Below, piece by piece: positions 18,649 to 27,174 of a stretch of DNA of 64,000 nucleotides (position 1 is the first letter of the stretch; each line of letters opens with the position of its first letter). The stretch comes from Lachnospiraceae bacterium (GTDB taxonomy: Bacteria > Bacillota > Clostridia > Lachnospirales > Lachnospiraceae), in contig CAJSZQ010000012.1 of assembly GCA_910574185.1 (NCBI GenBank), positions 49,385 to 113,384 on the forward strand. Direction: 5' to 3'. The notes below the pieces were generated by a model. That model saw nothing but the letters and a program-made list of their open reading frames with translations, had not been told where the DNA came from and did not search any database. A program made the translations under genes and the position numbers.

Positions 18649-19254
18649 TCATTTGTACACTAAATTGACTGCAGGCCGTCTTCTGTTTTTTAACGACACA
18701 CAGGCGTCGTTGGCGCTCGCCACTGCAATACATTTCATCATCGTATCCACTGTCTGCGTCTCCCCCGGCTCCAAAAATACCTGTGAGCCTCCCATAGAAG
18801 CCGCGTATTCCGAGGTCTGCACCTCATCTTCCGGAGAAATCCGGTTATCTGCCAGTGCATCGAAAATCAGTAACAGTGTCATAATCTTCGTTACGCTTGC
18901 CGGCGGGCGTCTGGTATCCGCATCTTTCTCATATATAATCTTGCCGGTAGACGCCTCCATCAGTATTGCGGATGGAGCGCTTACCTCTACGCCTGCCAGC
19001 GCTTCTCCCTGCCCGGATTCATTACTTTCCTGTCTGGCCTCCTCATTTTCCTCTTCTGCCTGTTCTTCTGTTGCGGCAGCGCTCTGCCCGTCTTCTGCTG
19101 TACCCGCCTCTTCCTGCGTACCGCTGTTATTCTCATCACTTTCTTCTGTTTCCTGTGCCATATCCTCTGCCCGTACCTCCATACCTCCGGGAACCGCTAC
19201 GATTCCCTGCACTCCCAACAGAATGCATACTATAATTGCCAGAATTTTCCGCAT
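18649..19254 (-). pseudogene. D,D-carboxypeptidase, 5' part of the gene split by the element
   Basis: 201 residues: signal peptide, a ~55-residue acidic E/A/Q-rich linker, and the first half of the PBP5 catalytic domain with SVTK at 120-123 and SAN at 180-182. After residue 186 (within the att core) the frame enters the element and adds 15 foreign residues before a stop. The KTG motif and beta domain are missing, so the product should be inactive, though it keeps its own ribosome site (GCGAGGAGA) and may be exported. The 3' part is at 6570-7355; excision would restore the 446-residue enzyme. Confidence 0.93.
18697..18711 (-). other. Attachment site attR (15-base core)
   Basis: CACACAGGCGTCGTT, identical to attL at 7353-7367 and in the same orientation. 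The element-side flank (18673-18696) is an imperfect reverse complement of the attL element-side flank. Confidence 0.92.
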
Positions 19255-19415
19255 ATTCTCCTCGCATCTCCTGCTATCACTAACATTTTAATCATGAGCC
19301 TGAAATATTATGCCTGACCCTTTTGCAAAATCTCCCTGAATATGCTAAGATGATAGGAAACTTTATATAAACATCACTGATGGGTAGCATTTCACAGATA
19401 GAATGGAGTATTATT

Positions 19416-20540
19416 ATGAACAAAAAAGAAGTCTTGGAAATCCGCAAACAATTTACACCGGAAAACTGCGCTATCACCCGCATCTGCGGCTGCTATGTAA
19501 ACGGCGATAAAGAAAAGCTGCTGGAATTTAAAGAAGCCTTCCTCTCTCTCCCCGAAGAGGAAACTTTCAAATATTTCGATATCTTTAAAAAAGCTCTTTC
19601 CGGAACCATCGGAAAAAATCTGATACATATGGAATTTCCCTTAGACCAGGAATTATCCGGAGGAACCCAGGAATTTCTCTACAATTTGAAGGAAAGCAAG
19701 CTCACCGACGATATTCTTCTGGAAGAATTCTATGACAAGGTAATCGAATATTACGATTTCGGCGAACATTACCTGATTCTGCTAATCCACGCAGTTTATG
19801 ACATTCCTGGAAGGGCCCTTGACGGCAGTGAGATGTTCGACGCATCCGACAGCGTATACGAACACATTCTCTGCTGTATCTGTCCGGTTGCATTATCCAA
19901 GCCCGGACTCTGTTACAATCCTGCCGTTAACAGTATCCAGGACCGAATCCGAGACTGGGTAGTGGGAGAACCGGCTAACGCTTTCCTCTTCCCCGCATTT
20001 AACGACCGGGCCGCGGATTTACATCATCTTCTCTTTTACTCGAAAAAGCCGGAACAACTTCAGGATTATTTTGTAACTTCCGTACTTGGCTGCAGTGAGG
20101 TGATGAGCGCCGGAAGCCAGAAGGAATCTTTCCAGGATATTATCGTAAATACATTAAAAGAGGATTGCGATTATTCCGTTATCCGTACCATTCACGAAAA
20201 CCTGAATGAGATGATAGAAGAAGCCAAAGAAGAACCGGAACCATTAGAGCTTGGCAAGCAGGAAGTCCGAAAACTCCTTACAGCCAGCGGTATCCCGGAA
20301 GAAAAACTGGAAACATTTGAAAAGGATTACAACGAAACCATCGGCGCAAGAGGCTCTCTTCTCGCCTCCAACATTGCTGAGACGAGAAAATTCAGTATCA
20401 AAACGCCTGAAGTTGTTATTCAGGTAAATCCTGAACGCTCCGACCTTGTTGATATTCAGATGATTAACGGACGTAAATGTCTGGTTATCCCCATAGACGA
20501 TGAAGTAGAGGTAAACGGAATCTCTGTCAACGCAAAATAA
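19416..20540 (+). CDS. DUF4317 family protein
   Basis: 374 residues starting MNKKEVLEIRKQFTPENC, the characteristic opening of this Clostridia-specific family. It is soluble, without signal peptide or membrane segment, and acidic. No function is established. The ATG at 19416 is chosen over one 36 bases upstream because TGGAG lies eight bases ahead of it. It stands alone on the plus strand, with a terminator between it and the convergent pentapeptide gene. Confidence 0.88.
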   Translation: MNKKEVLEIRKQFTPENCAITRICGCYVNGDKEKLLEFKEAFLSLPEEETFKYFDIFKKALSGTIGKNLIHMEFPLDQELSGGTQEFLYNLKESKLTDDILLEEFYDKVIEYYDFGEHYLILLIHAVYDIPGRALDGSEMFDASDSVYEHILCCICPVALSKPGLCYNPAVNSIQDRIRDWVVGEPANAFLFPAFNDRAADLHHLLFYSKKPEQLQDYFVTSVLGCSEVMSAGSQKESFQDIIVNTLKEDCDYSVIRTIHENLNEMIEEAKEEPEPLELGKQEVRKLLTASGIPEEKLETFEKDYNETIGARGSLLASNIAETRKFSIKTPEVVIQVNPERSDLVDIQMINGRKCLVIPIDDEVEVNGISVNAK

Positions 20541-20553
20541 TACTGCCTGTGAG

Positions 20554-20592
20554 AATGGATTATGTCAGGTCTGCCACAGAGCATAATCCATT
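20554..20592. terminator. Bidirectional hairpin between convergent genes
   Basis: Perfect 11-base stem AATGGATTATG (20554-20564) / CATAATCCATT (20582-20592), located between the DUF4317 stop and the end of the pentapeptide gene. Confidence 0.7.
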
Positions 20593-20610
20593 TTCGCATG
20601 CAGTTTGATT

Positions 20611-21312
20611 TTAATATCCGATTGCGTCCGCTTTCGTCATCCAGAAATGAATCCCTGTCGTAGAATCGAACCATCGGTCTTCATTGAAGTTTTTCACTTC
20701 CACCCACTGGCCCTTTCGGTATACAAAATTCTCATCTACCAGCGACCAGGCTTCCTCAAACTCCTGTGTGTCATCAAAGCTTTTAATCGTCAACACCTTC
20801 GCTTTATTGCATCTGCAGCTTGGCATAGTTGCCGACGTCCGCTTTGCATCTGCCGGAATCAGAAGTTGAACCAGCCTGTCATTGACACATTTCTTATATC
20901 CGAGAATCGGTCCGGTCTCCGGACAGTGCATCCGAAACCATTTCGTGTCTTCATTCGACGTAATATCATCTAACGCCGCCCTCTCCAACACTGCCGAGAA
21001 TAAATTCGCACCGCTGATATCACAGCCAGTCATATCACAGCCCCGCATGCAGGCTCCTTTTAAGTACGCATTCCGAAAATTTACGCCGCGCAGAGAACAC
21101 CCGTCCAGTCTGGCATTTTCCATACTGGAAGCAGACAGATTCGCGCCGTCAAATACCACATTGATAAACATGCAGACCCGAAAATCAATATTATGAAGAT
21201 CTTTTCCGCGAAAATCCATATCCCGAAATTCCAAATCCGATAAATTCAACCTTTCTGTTTCCCCGCGAACTGACAGAATCTTCTCCAGTTCTTCTGCTTC
21301 CATTTGCCTCAT
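20611..21312 (-). CDS. Pentapeptide-repeat protein
   Basis: 233 residues. A run of A(D/N)LXX-type pentapeptides (LNLSDLEFRDMDFRG, then ANLSASSMENARLDGCSLRG and CDMTGCDISGANLFSAVLER) occupies about residues 20-110 and should fold as a right-handed beta helix. The remaining half has no recognised domain. The target is unknown; the family includes gyrase-protecting proteins, but the short helix here gives no evidence for that. Start at ATG following AGGAGGGG. Confidence 0.85.
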   Translation of the reverse strand: MRQMEAEELEKILSVRGETERLNLSDLEFRDMDFRGKDLHNIDFRVCMFINVVFDGANLSASSMENARLDGCSLRGVNFRNAYLKGACMRGCDMTGCDISGANLFSAVLERAALDDITSNEDTKWFRMHCPETGPILGYKKCVNDRLVQLLIPADAKRTSATMPSCRCNKAKVLTIKSFDDTQEFEEAWSLVDENFVYRKGQWVEVKNFNEDRWFDSTTGIHFWMTKADAIGY

Positions 21313-21426
21313 CCCATCCCCTCCTGTCAACCTTCTTATGATACGATACAACAAACCGTAGTCCCAGGTCATAACAACGAGCACGCAAACAACATCGCAA
21401 AACGCCTGATTGGACATGAAAAATCT

Positions 21427-21969
21427 CTATAAATCTACAATCCTTGGTCTGTGGTGCGTAAAGGGCAGAAACTTCTTAATCAAATCCTGTGTCTTTATCT
21501 TCAAATGAGTCGTGTTAATCCCTGTATTACATACAAAATATTCTGCCTCAGCCACTTCCTTGTCCAGAATCAGCTGCACATAGTCGTCCTTATCGTTCAA
21601 AAGCCCTACCACGCTTGCCGAACCAGGTTTTGTCCCTAAATGCTCCCACATATGTTCCGGCGAAGCAAAAGACATATGAGACACGCCCAGCTTCTTGCTG
21701 AAGGAAGACGTATCGAACGCCTTCTCCTCTGGCATTACAAGCAGAAAAAAGCTCGTTTTCTTCTGATTGCACAAAAATACATCCTTGCGGACGGGCGCGC
21801 CAAATACCTTCCCCACATCCGCGCATTCTTCCATTGACGCCGCCGGGTCATTATCCACTCTTTCAAAAGGAATCCCAAGTTTTTTGAATACTTTATAGAC
21901 TTCCTGTTCTAAAGGCACACGCTCCGCCACATTTTCCGGAACTGTGGTCATAATCTCACTGATATACAT
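21427..21969 (-). CDS. Prolyl-tRNA editing / YbaK-type deacylase (ProX-like)
   Basis: 180 residues of the YbaK/ProRS-associated editing fold, which hydrolyses mischarged Ala-tRNA(Pro) or similar. Recognisable core: PAASMEECADVGKVFGAPVRKDVFL and GTKPGSASVVGLLND. AGGAGG lies eight bases ahead of the ATG used; an ATG seven codons further upstream overlaps that ribosome site. Confidence 0.85.
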   Translation of the reverse strand: MYISEIMTTVPENVAERVPLEQEVYKVFKKLGIPFERVDNDPAASMEECADVGKVFGAPVRKDVFLCNQKKTSFFLLVMPEEKAFDTSSFSKKLGVSHMSFASPEHMWEHLGTKPGSASVVGLLNDKDDYVQLILDKEVAEAEYFVCNTGINTTHLKIKTQDLIKKFLPFTHHRPRIVDL

Positions 21970-22121
21970 CCCGTATTTCCTCCTGTTCAAACTCCATTTA
22001 TAATGCTATGATAATAACAGGGCAGCAATACCAATCCATCTTTACGAAAAAGATGTACTGACACCTTCTGTCCTGTCATCATTATAATTCAGCATTCCAA
22101 AAAAGAAAAGAGGTTACCGCT

Positions 22122-22679
22122 ATGAAATATATTCTTGCATCCGCGTCTCCCAGACGCAAAGAGCTGCTTGCCCGCACCGGACTTACATTCACCGTAATCC
22201 CCTCTCATCTGCCAGAAACCATTACCGAATCGGAACCATCCGCTATCGTCATGGAGCTCGCCAGACAAAAAGCCATGGACGTGTGGAAGAATCATGCAGA
22301 TATGGACGATGTAGTTATCGGCGCAGATACCATCGTCGTATACAAAGACGAAATTCTCGGCAAACCTGCCGACGAATCGGAGGCCTTAGACATGCTGTCC
22401 ATGCTGGCTGACCGAACCCACCAGGTCTATACCGGAGTATCCATCATACAGGGAACGAAAATTCATACATTCTATGAATGCACCCAGGTAACGTTTTACC
22501 CCATTTACCGCGAGGACCTGCTTCAATATATTGCAACCGGAGATTCTCTGGACAAAGCAGGCGCATACGGCATCCAGGGCGATTTCTCCATCCATGTAAA
22601 ATCTATCCAGGGCGAATACAATAACGTCATCGGACTTCCGGTAGGACGGCTCTATCAGGAACTGAAAAAATTTTCTTAA
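22122..22679 (+). CDS. maf: Maf-type nucleoside triphosphate pyrophosphatase
   Basis: 185 residues with the Maf signature at the start (ILASASPRRKELLARTGL) and the substrate motif GADTIVVYKDEILGKP. The family hydrolyses dTTP/UTP or modified nucleotides as house cleaning and has been tied to septum formation. Its stop overlaps the end of the convergent SPFH gene by four bases. Confidence 0.94.
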   Translation: MKYILASASPRRKELLARTGLTFTVIPSHLPETITESEPSAIVMELARQKAMDVWKNHADMDDVVIGADTIVVYKDEILGKPADESEALDMLSMLADRTHQVYTGVSIIQGTKIHTFYECTQVTFYPIYREDLLQYIATGDSLDKAGAYGIQGDFSIHVKSIQGEYNNVIGLPVGRLYQELKKFS

Positions 22680-23914
22680 GGTCTCTTCGCCCCGCACTCG
22701 GTACAGAACTTCCCATGGTTAACTGTACCGCAGCTGCAAATCCATTCTGCCTTTGGCCTCTGCGTCCCGCATTCTGTACAGAAATTTCCATGATTCTCCG
22801 TACCGCACTGGCACATCCAGGCAGTCCTGGTCTGACTCTGCGACGTCTGACCCTGCGGCCAATTCTGATTCTGCGGCGTCTGACCCTGCGGCCAGTTCTG
22901 CGGACTCTGCTGCCCCATCGAAAAAAGGTTCTGTACGGTGGCGCCGCCTGCCTGCTGCGCCATCCCCATTCCCATAAATCCAGCCATGGCACCGTTTGCA
23001 TTCTTCGCCGCATCCCGCATAGCGTCCGCCTGTGCCGATACCAGATTAGCAGCCGCCATATTCGGATTGCGCATAGCCGCCGTTCTCTGGAGCTCCTTAA
23101 TCATATCTTCATCCTCTTTCGAGGCCGTCACACTGTTAATTCCAAAGGAAAATACCTGGATTCCCCGAAGCTCCGTCCATTTTCTGGACAACGTCTCATT
23201 CAAAGCGTCCGCAATCTCCGCAGTATGACCCGGAAGGGCGCTGTAACGGATTCCCATGCCAGATACTCTGGCAAATGCCGGCTGTAACGCTGTCAAAAGT
23301 TCCGTCTTCAGCATCGAATCAATCTGGTCTCTGGTATACACATTCTGTATATTTCCGCAAACATTCGTATAAAACAACATAGGATTTACAATCCGGTAGG
23401 AATACTCCCCATTGCAGCGAATTGCAATGTCCATATCCAAACCGATATTATAATCCGTAACCCGAAAAGGCACCGGACCAGGAGTTCCGTATTTATTCCC
23501 TGGAATCTCTTTCGTATTAAAATAATAGATTCGCTGATCTTTTCCTGTGCCGCCGCCATACTGGAAACGTTCCCACATTTCCTTTGCAAGTCCTTCCAGC
23601 CCTTCCATCAAAGAACCGCCAAATACAGACGGCGACGTGCCGGTGTCATAAATATATGCTCCTGGTTCCGCACATACCTCCAGCACCTTGCCGTCCTCTA
23701 CAATCATCATACACTGTCCTTCTGCGACTGCAATATAAGAACCGTCCGTAATGATATTACTCTCTCCCTTTGTGTTAAAAGAACGCCCAGACGTCCGCTT
23801 CTCTCCCTTTGCCGCTAAAACATCTGCACTCAGCGCATCACAGTAAAACTGCTTCTTCCACTGATCTGCAAGCGTACTCCCTGCCGCTTTCATTGCTGCC
23901 CGAATCAATCCCAT
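22676..23914 (-). CDS. SPFH-domain protein with two C-terminal zinc ribbons (virion-core-like family)
   Basis: 412 residues: an SPFH/band-7 like body (~30-290), a G/A/M-rich stretch (NGAMAGFMGMGMAQQAGG), a Q/P/W-rich spacer with NWPQGQTPQNQ repeats, and two CxC...CxxC zinc ribbons (WMCQCGTENHGNFCTECG; WICSCGTVNHGKFCTECG). Third gene of an operon with a zinc ribbon protein and a TPM-domain membrane protein. Members of this family associate with membranes; no biochemical role is settled. Confidence 0.85.
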   Translation of the reverse strand: MGLIRAAMKAAGSTLADQWKKQFYCDALSADVLAAKGEKRTSGRSFNTKGESNIITDGSYIAVAEGQCMMIVEDGKVLEVCAEPGAYIYDTGTSPSVFGGSLMEGLEGLAKEMWERFQYGGGTGKDQRIYYFNTKEIPGNKYGTPGPVPFRVTDYNIGLDMDIAIRCNGEYSYRIVNPMLFYTNVCGNIQNVYTRDQIDSMLKTELLTALQPAFARVSGMGIRYSALPGHTAEIADALNETLSRKWTELRGIQVFSFGINSVTASKEDEDMIKELQRTAAMRNPNMAAANLVSAQADAMRDAAKNANGAMAGFMGMGMAQQAGGATVQNLFSMGQQSPQNWPQGQTPQNQNWPQGQTSQSQTRTAWMCQCGTENHGNFCTECGTQRPKAEWICSCGTVNHGKFCTECGAKRP

Positions 23915-23941
23915 ATTATTCTTCCTTTCTTTTGGTTCATA

Positions 23942-24787
23942 CTAAAACTTACCTCTCGTCCCGTTTCCACTGGAGCGCATGCTTCCGGAGCTGTGATTCT
24001 CATGCTTCTGCCGTCTGCTGCGGTTTACCGTATGGTACAGGAAAATATCCGCTCTGTCAGTCAGCCTAAAGCTGCCTCGCTGCAAATAATCTCCCGCGTT
24101 GTTTTGCAATACTCTTGTATTCATTCCCCTTCTCCAGAACAATACGATAATCAATGATACTACAAAAGACAATATCAAAGCCCCGGCAATTATGACTGCC
24201 GGATTTATCCGTTTCCTGTAGTGATTGGATTCGGAATAGAATTTCCCTTCTCTGGCGTCAGCCATAAAAATATCCGCCATTTCCAGAAAGGTATCAAATG
24301 CATCGTAGTAATCCCCGTCTGATAAATCATCCAGAATCTCTCCGCCAATCTTCTCTCTCACATAAGCGCCAAAAATTCTTTCCGCATCTCCATATGCGGT
24401 AATTCCCCAGTCGCGCTCAGCCATACTGATTCCAAGTATCAGACTGCTGTTATTCTCTCCTCTCCCCAATTCCTGTTCTGCATAAAGCCTTCTCTCCCAG
24501 TCCAAAATATCGCTTCCCTCAAATCTATCCGTAGTAATAATTACCATACTGACACCATATTCTGAAAGAATCTCTCTGCTGCTTTCTTCCAGCTTCTCCT
24601 CTTCCGATTCCGTCAGAAGTCCTGCCCCGTCCCGTACCCATCCTTCCGCCGGATGGGAGAAAGCTTCTGACGCCGACGCTTCATATGCTGAAAACAGGCT
24701 GATACACAGACTCAAACTCATACACAGACACACCCGCAAAAGCAATGCCTCCAGATACTTACGGCTTCCGTCTCTCCTGTTTGTCAT
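23942..24787 (-). CDS. TPM-domain membrane protein (YgcG type)
   Basis: 281 residues: signal peptide, a TPM domain (~45-175; WVRDGAGLLTESEEEKLEE, then GISMAERDWGITAYGDAER), one transmembrane segment (INPAVIIAGALILSFVVSLI) and a polar tail rich in R, S and G. TPM domains are linked to membrane-protein quality control and lipid A/wall stress in other bacteria. It overlaps the upstream zinc-ribbon gene by four bases, indicating translational coupling. Confidence 0.85.
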   Translation of the reverse strand: MTNRRDGSRKYLEALLLRVCLCMSLSLCISLFSAYEASASEAFSHPAEGWVRDGAGLLTESEEEKLEESSREILSEYGVSMVIITTDRFEGSDILDWERRLYAEQELGRGENNSSLILGISMAERDWGITAYGDAERIFGAYVREKIGGEILDDLSDGDYYDAFDTFLEMADIFMADAREGKFYSESNHYRKRINPAVIIAGALILSFVVSLIIVLFWRRGMNTRVLQNNAGDYLQRGSFRLTDRADIFLYHTVNRSRRQKHENHSSGSMRSSGNGTRGKF

Positions 24788-25863
24788 AATACACCTCCAA
24801 GCAACAGCGCTGCCAAAGACAGAACCGCCGTTCCTAATCCTGTAAAACCAAACAGATATCTATAGAACGCTCCCTTATCCACAGGCAGCTCTCCCACCAT
24901 CTTTCCTGTCTGTCCATTGATGGCAAACTGATAGTTCTTACCCTTATATACCGTCTCAAACAGCCAGACGGGAAACAGGACATAGCTGACACAGGTGTTT
25001 CCCGAATGCAGAGAACGTTTGGTGGCTCTCACTGTATCATACCCGATTACTGTATCGGACATCGCCTGCTCGGCGCTGTTATAGATTCGTTCATTGGCCC
25101 GGTTTTTGGCAGTATCAGCCTCCACATCATACTTTTCTGTCTCATAACCGGCCAGATAGGCGGGCTGGAAATCAGTCAATGAGCCATAATCAAAAGGCTC
25201 TATGGATTCCGTCGTCTCATCACTCATCTGAATGCTCCCATCCACCGGAACATGATAAAAGCTCATATTCCCTGAACGATTAATCAAATAATGGGACGTA
25301 TCCACATAATCATAGTTGGAATCCGACCACATCCGGGTCCTGGTAGCCCGAAAACTCATATCTGCATGAACGTCACAGTCAAACAGCCAGTAAGGCACAT
25401 AGTAACCCTTTAAATTCTTCAGATAGCTTTTATCCCTGAAATTCTTCGGAAGCAGACGTTTCCCTTTGCAGAAACTTTCTAACATCTGCTTTGCTCTGTC
25501 TGGCTCTACCTGAAACGGAATAATCCCATCCGGTTCAAATCTGCCTGACAACGTTCGCCTGATTACCACTACATTCTCACAATAAGGACATTTGGTACTG
25601 GCAGTATTCTCATCCGCTTCGATTTCTCCTCCGCAGGAAGGACATATGTATCTTCCGTCATCCGTCTTCTTTGCAGCGACAGTTTCCCTTCGGTTCTCCC
25701 ACGAGAGAGTCTCCTCTCCCGGCGCGTTCTCAGACCGGGCAAGCTCCCGCAACGCAGAAACTTCATAGGTATTGCCGCAACTCTTACAGGCAAGTTTTTG
25801 CTCCGTTCCGGAAAATTTAAGGGCCGCCCCGCAGCAGGGACATTTATATTGTACAAAATCCAT
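24784..25863 (-). CDS. Zinc-ribbon protein with membrane anchor (TFIIB-type ribbon)
   Basis: 359 residues. Two ribbons at the N-terminus (CPCCGAALKF...CKSCG and CPSCGGEIEA...CPYC), then a ~230-residue soluble region of unknown family, and a C-terminal hydrophobic helix (LFGFTGLGTAVLSLAALLLG). First gene of the zinc-ribbon/TPM/SPFH operon. Start at the ATG preceded by AAGGAGAAAGGA rather than the ATG 15 bases earlier. Function not known. Confidence 0.82.
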   Translation of the reverse strand: MDFVQYKCPCCGAALKFSGTEQKLACKSCGNTYEVSALRELARSENAPGEETLSWENRRETVAAKKTDDGRYICPSCGGEIEADENTASTKCPYCENVVVIRRTLSGRFEPDGIIPFQVEPDRAKQMLESFCKGKRLLPKNFRDKSYLKNLKGYYVPYWLFDCDVHADMSFRATRTRMWSDSNYDYVDTSHYLINRSGNMSFYHVPVDGSIQMSDETTESIEPFDYGSLTDFQPAYLAGYETEKYDVEADTAKNRANERIYNSAEQAMSDTVIGYDTVRATKRSLHSGNTCVSYVLFPVWLFETVYKGKNYQFAINGQTGKMVGELPVDKGAFYRYLFGFTGLGTAVLSLAALLLGGVL

Positions 25864-25964
25864 TCCTTTCTCCTTCATTTCTCGCTTTTCTTAATTGTAT
25901 ATAGTTTATTTTCCTTCCTCATACCAAATATGTCAAGAAAAACCACAAATAAAAATATTCAACC

Positions 25965-26005
25965 GTTACTGTTCAGAGGGTATCTGACTTCTCTGAAACA
26001 GTAAC
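25965..26005 (-). terminator. Hairpin after the third carboxypeptidase gene
   Basis: GTTACTGTTCAGAG (25965-25978) pairs with CTCTGAAACAGTAAC (25991-26005) with one bulge. The minus strand downstream has a moderate T-run. Confidence 0.6.
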
Positions 26006-26015
26006 ATACAACCAT

Positions 26016-27020
26016 CTATAGACTATCTTCCCCAATCTGATTATACACATTTACCGCATCCAAAATGTGAAATTGCTCCGTATCATGATTTCCTTCGGCA
26101 TTTGCCGTTACCAGAATATACTCCTTTCCATTTACCCGCGCCAGACTTGCGAGACACAAACCGGCCTCCGGGGTATACCCGGTCTTTCCTCCGAGGATTG
26201 TCCCGCCCGCCACTGCCGGATTTTCCAGATTCTGAAACAGAGTGCTGGTAAATGTAAACCCTTCTGGATGCATATCCGACGGAAAGGTGTTTCTGCTCTG
26301 ACTGGTAAACGCCTCCTTAAATTCCTGTTCCTTCAAAGCATACGCAAGAAGCACAGCCATGTCCTCCACCGTAGAATAATGCTCCGGATTATGCAGTCCC
26401 GTTGCATTACAGAAATGCGTATTTTTCATACCAAGCTCTTTCGCCTTCGCATTCATCCGTTCTGCAAACGCTTCCTCAGAACCCGCAATTTCCTCTGCAA
26501 ATGCCAGGCAGCATTCCGCTCCGGAAGGAAGCAAAATCCCATACAACAAATCCCGCCGATTCACACTTTCGCCCGGAAGAAAGCCCGCCATGGAGGCATT
26601 TTCCGCATACAAATCTGAAAAGAAATCCGAAGGAAGAACCATAGTCCCGTCCAAATCTTCCGTTTCTTCCACCACAATCAGTGCGGTCATAATCTTGGTA
26701 AGCGATGCTGGATAAATTCTCTTTCCGGCGCTTAGCGCCGCCAGCTTCTCTCCGGACTCCATATCAAAAAGAACAGCATTGTCGCTATGAAGCCGTCTCA
26801 GATTGACCAAATCTTCCTCATTCACAGACAACCCTCGCTCCTTTTCCGAAAAAGACCAGACCTTACCTCCTCCAACCGCCAATATAAATATCGTCAAAAA
26901 AGTAAGGAAAATCCTTTGCCAGAAATTTCTTCTCCGACTTCTTCTCTTCCTTCTGCGAGCCTTTAAACTTTCTTCTCTCAACCTTCGATTTTTTATTCTT
27001 CTACTTCTGTCTCCCGCCAT
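26016..27020 (-). CDS. D-alanyl-D-alanine carboxypeptidase (PBP5/S11 family)
   Basis: 334 residues. A very basic N-terminus (RRKRRSRRRNF) precedes one hydrophobic segment (IFLTFLTIFILAVGGG), so it is likely a signal-anchored enzyme. Catalytic motifs: SLTK, SGAEC in the SxN position (Gly then Ala in place of the usual Asn), and KTG (GGKTGYTPEAGLC). It lacks the beta domain of the other copies. It lies 155 bases downstream of the VanS-like kinase gene and may belong to its regulon. Start at ATG 27020 after AGAAGAGG; an ATG at 27068 is also in frame. Confidence 0.87.
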   Translation of the reverse strand: MAGDRSRRIKNRRLREESLKARRRKRRSRRRNFWQRIFLTFLTIFILAVGGGKVWSFSEKERGLSVNEEDLVNLRRLHSDNAVLFDMESGEKLAALSAGKRIYPASLTKIMTALIVVEETEDLDGTMVLPSDFFSDLYAENASMAGFLPGESVNRRDLLYGILLPSGAECCLAFAEEIAGSEEAFAERMNAKAKELGMKNTHFCNATGLHNPEHYSTVEDMAVLLAYALKEQEFKEAFTSQSRNTFPSDMHPEGFTFTSTLFQNLENPAVAGGTILGGKTGYTPEAGLCLASLARVNGKEYILVTANAEGNHDTEQFHILDAVNVYNQIGEDSL

Positions 27021-27174
27021 TTCATACACCTCTTCTATCTTTTTTCGGAGTTTTTTATACACAAACAAGCTCCCGCTCTGTATTTATTTTACAGAACAGG
27101 AGCCTGTCCATACTTTAACATTCCGTTGTTCAATTCCTAAGAAAAGGTTAATGAAATATAGATATTGCGTTAAT

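Larger units (their letters stand above)
7353..18711. mobile_element. Serine-recombinase element of 11.34 kb inserted in a D,D-carboxypeptidase gene
   Basis: Bounded by the perfect direct repeat CACACAGGCGTCGTT (7353-7367 and 18697-18711), with a large serine recombinase at the left end. The two flanking half-genes rejoin in frame at the repeat. Just inside the repeats are imperfect inverted arms (7363-7385 and 18673-18696) that would form a palindromic attP around the core in the excised circle, as expected for a large serine integrase. Contents: recombinase, tandem repeats, HD phosphohydrolase, AAA/PD-(D/E)XK protein, rtcB remnant, a small open frame, and a four-gene surface operon. No conjugation, replication or phage structural genes were seen, so it moves passively or is a resident intervening element. 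Confidence 0.9.

Noticed and set aside
7353..18711. Prophage or conjugative element
   Set aside because: No capsid, tail, terminase, lysis, relaxase or mating-pair genes; only the recombinase is mobile-element specific.
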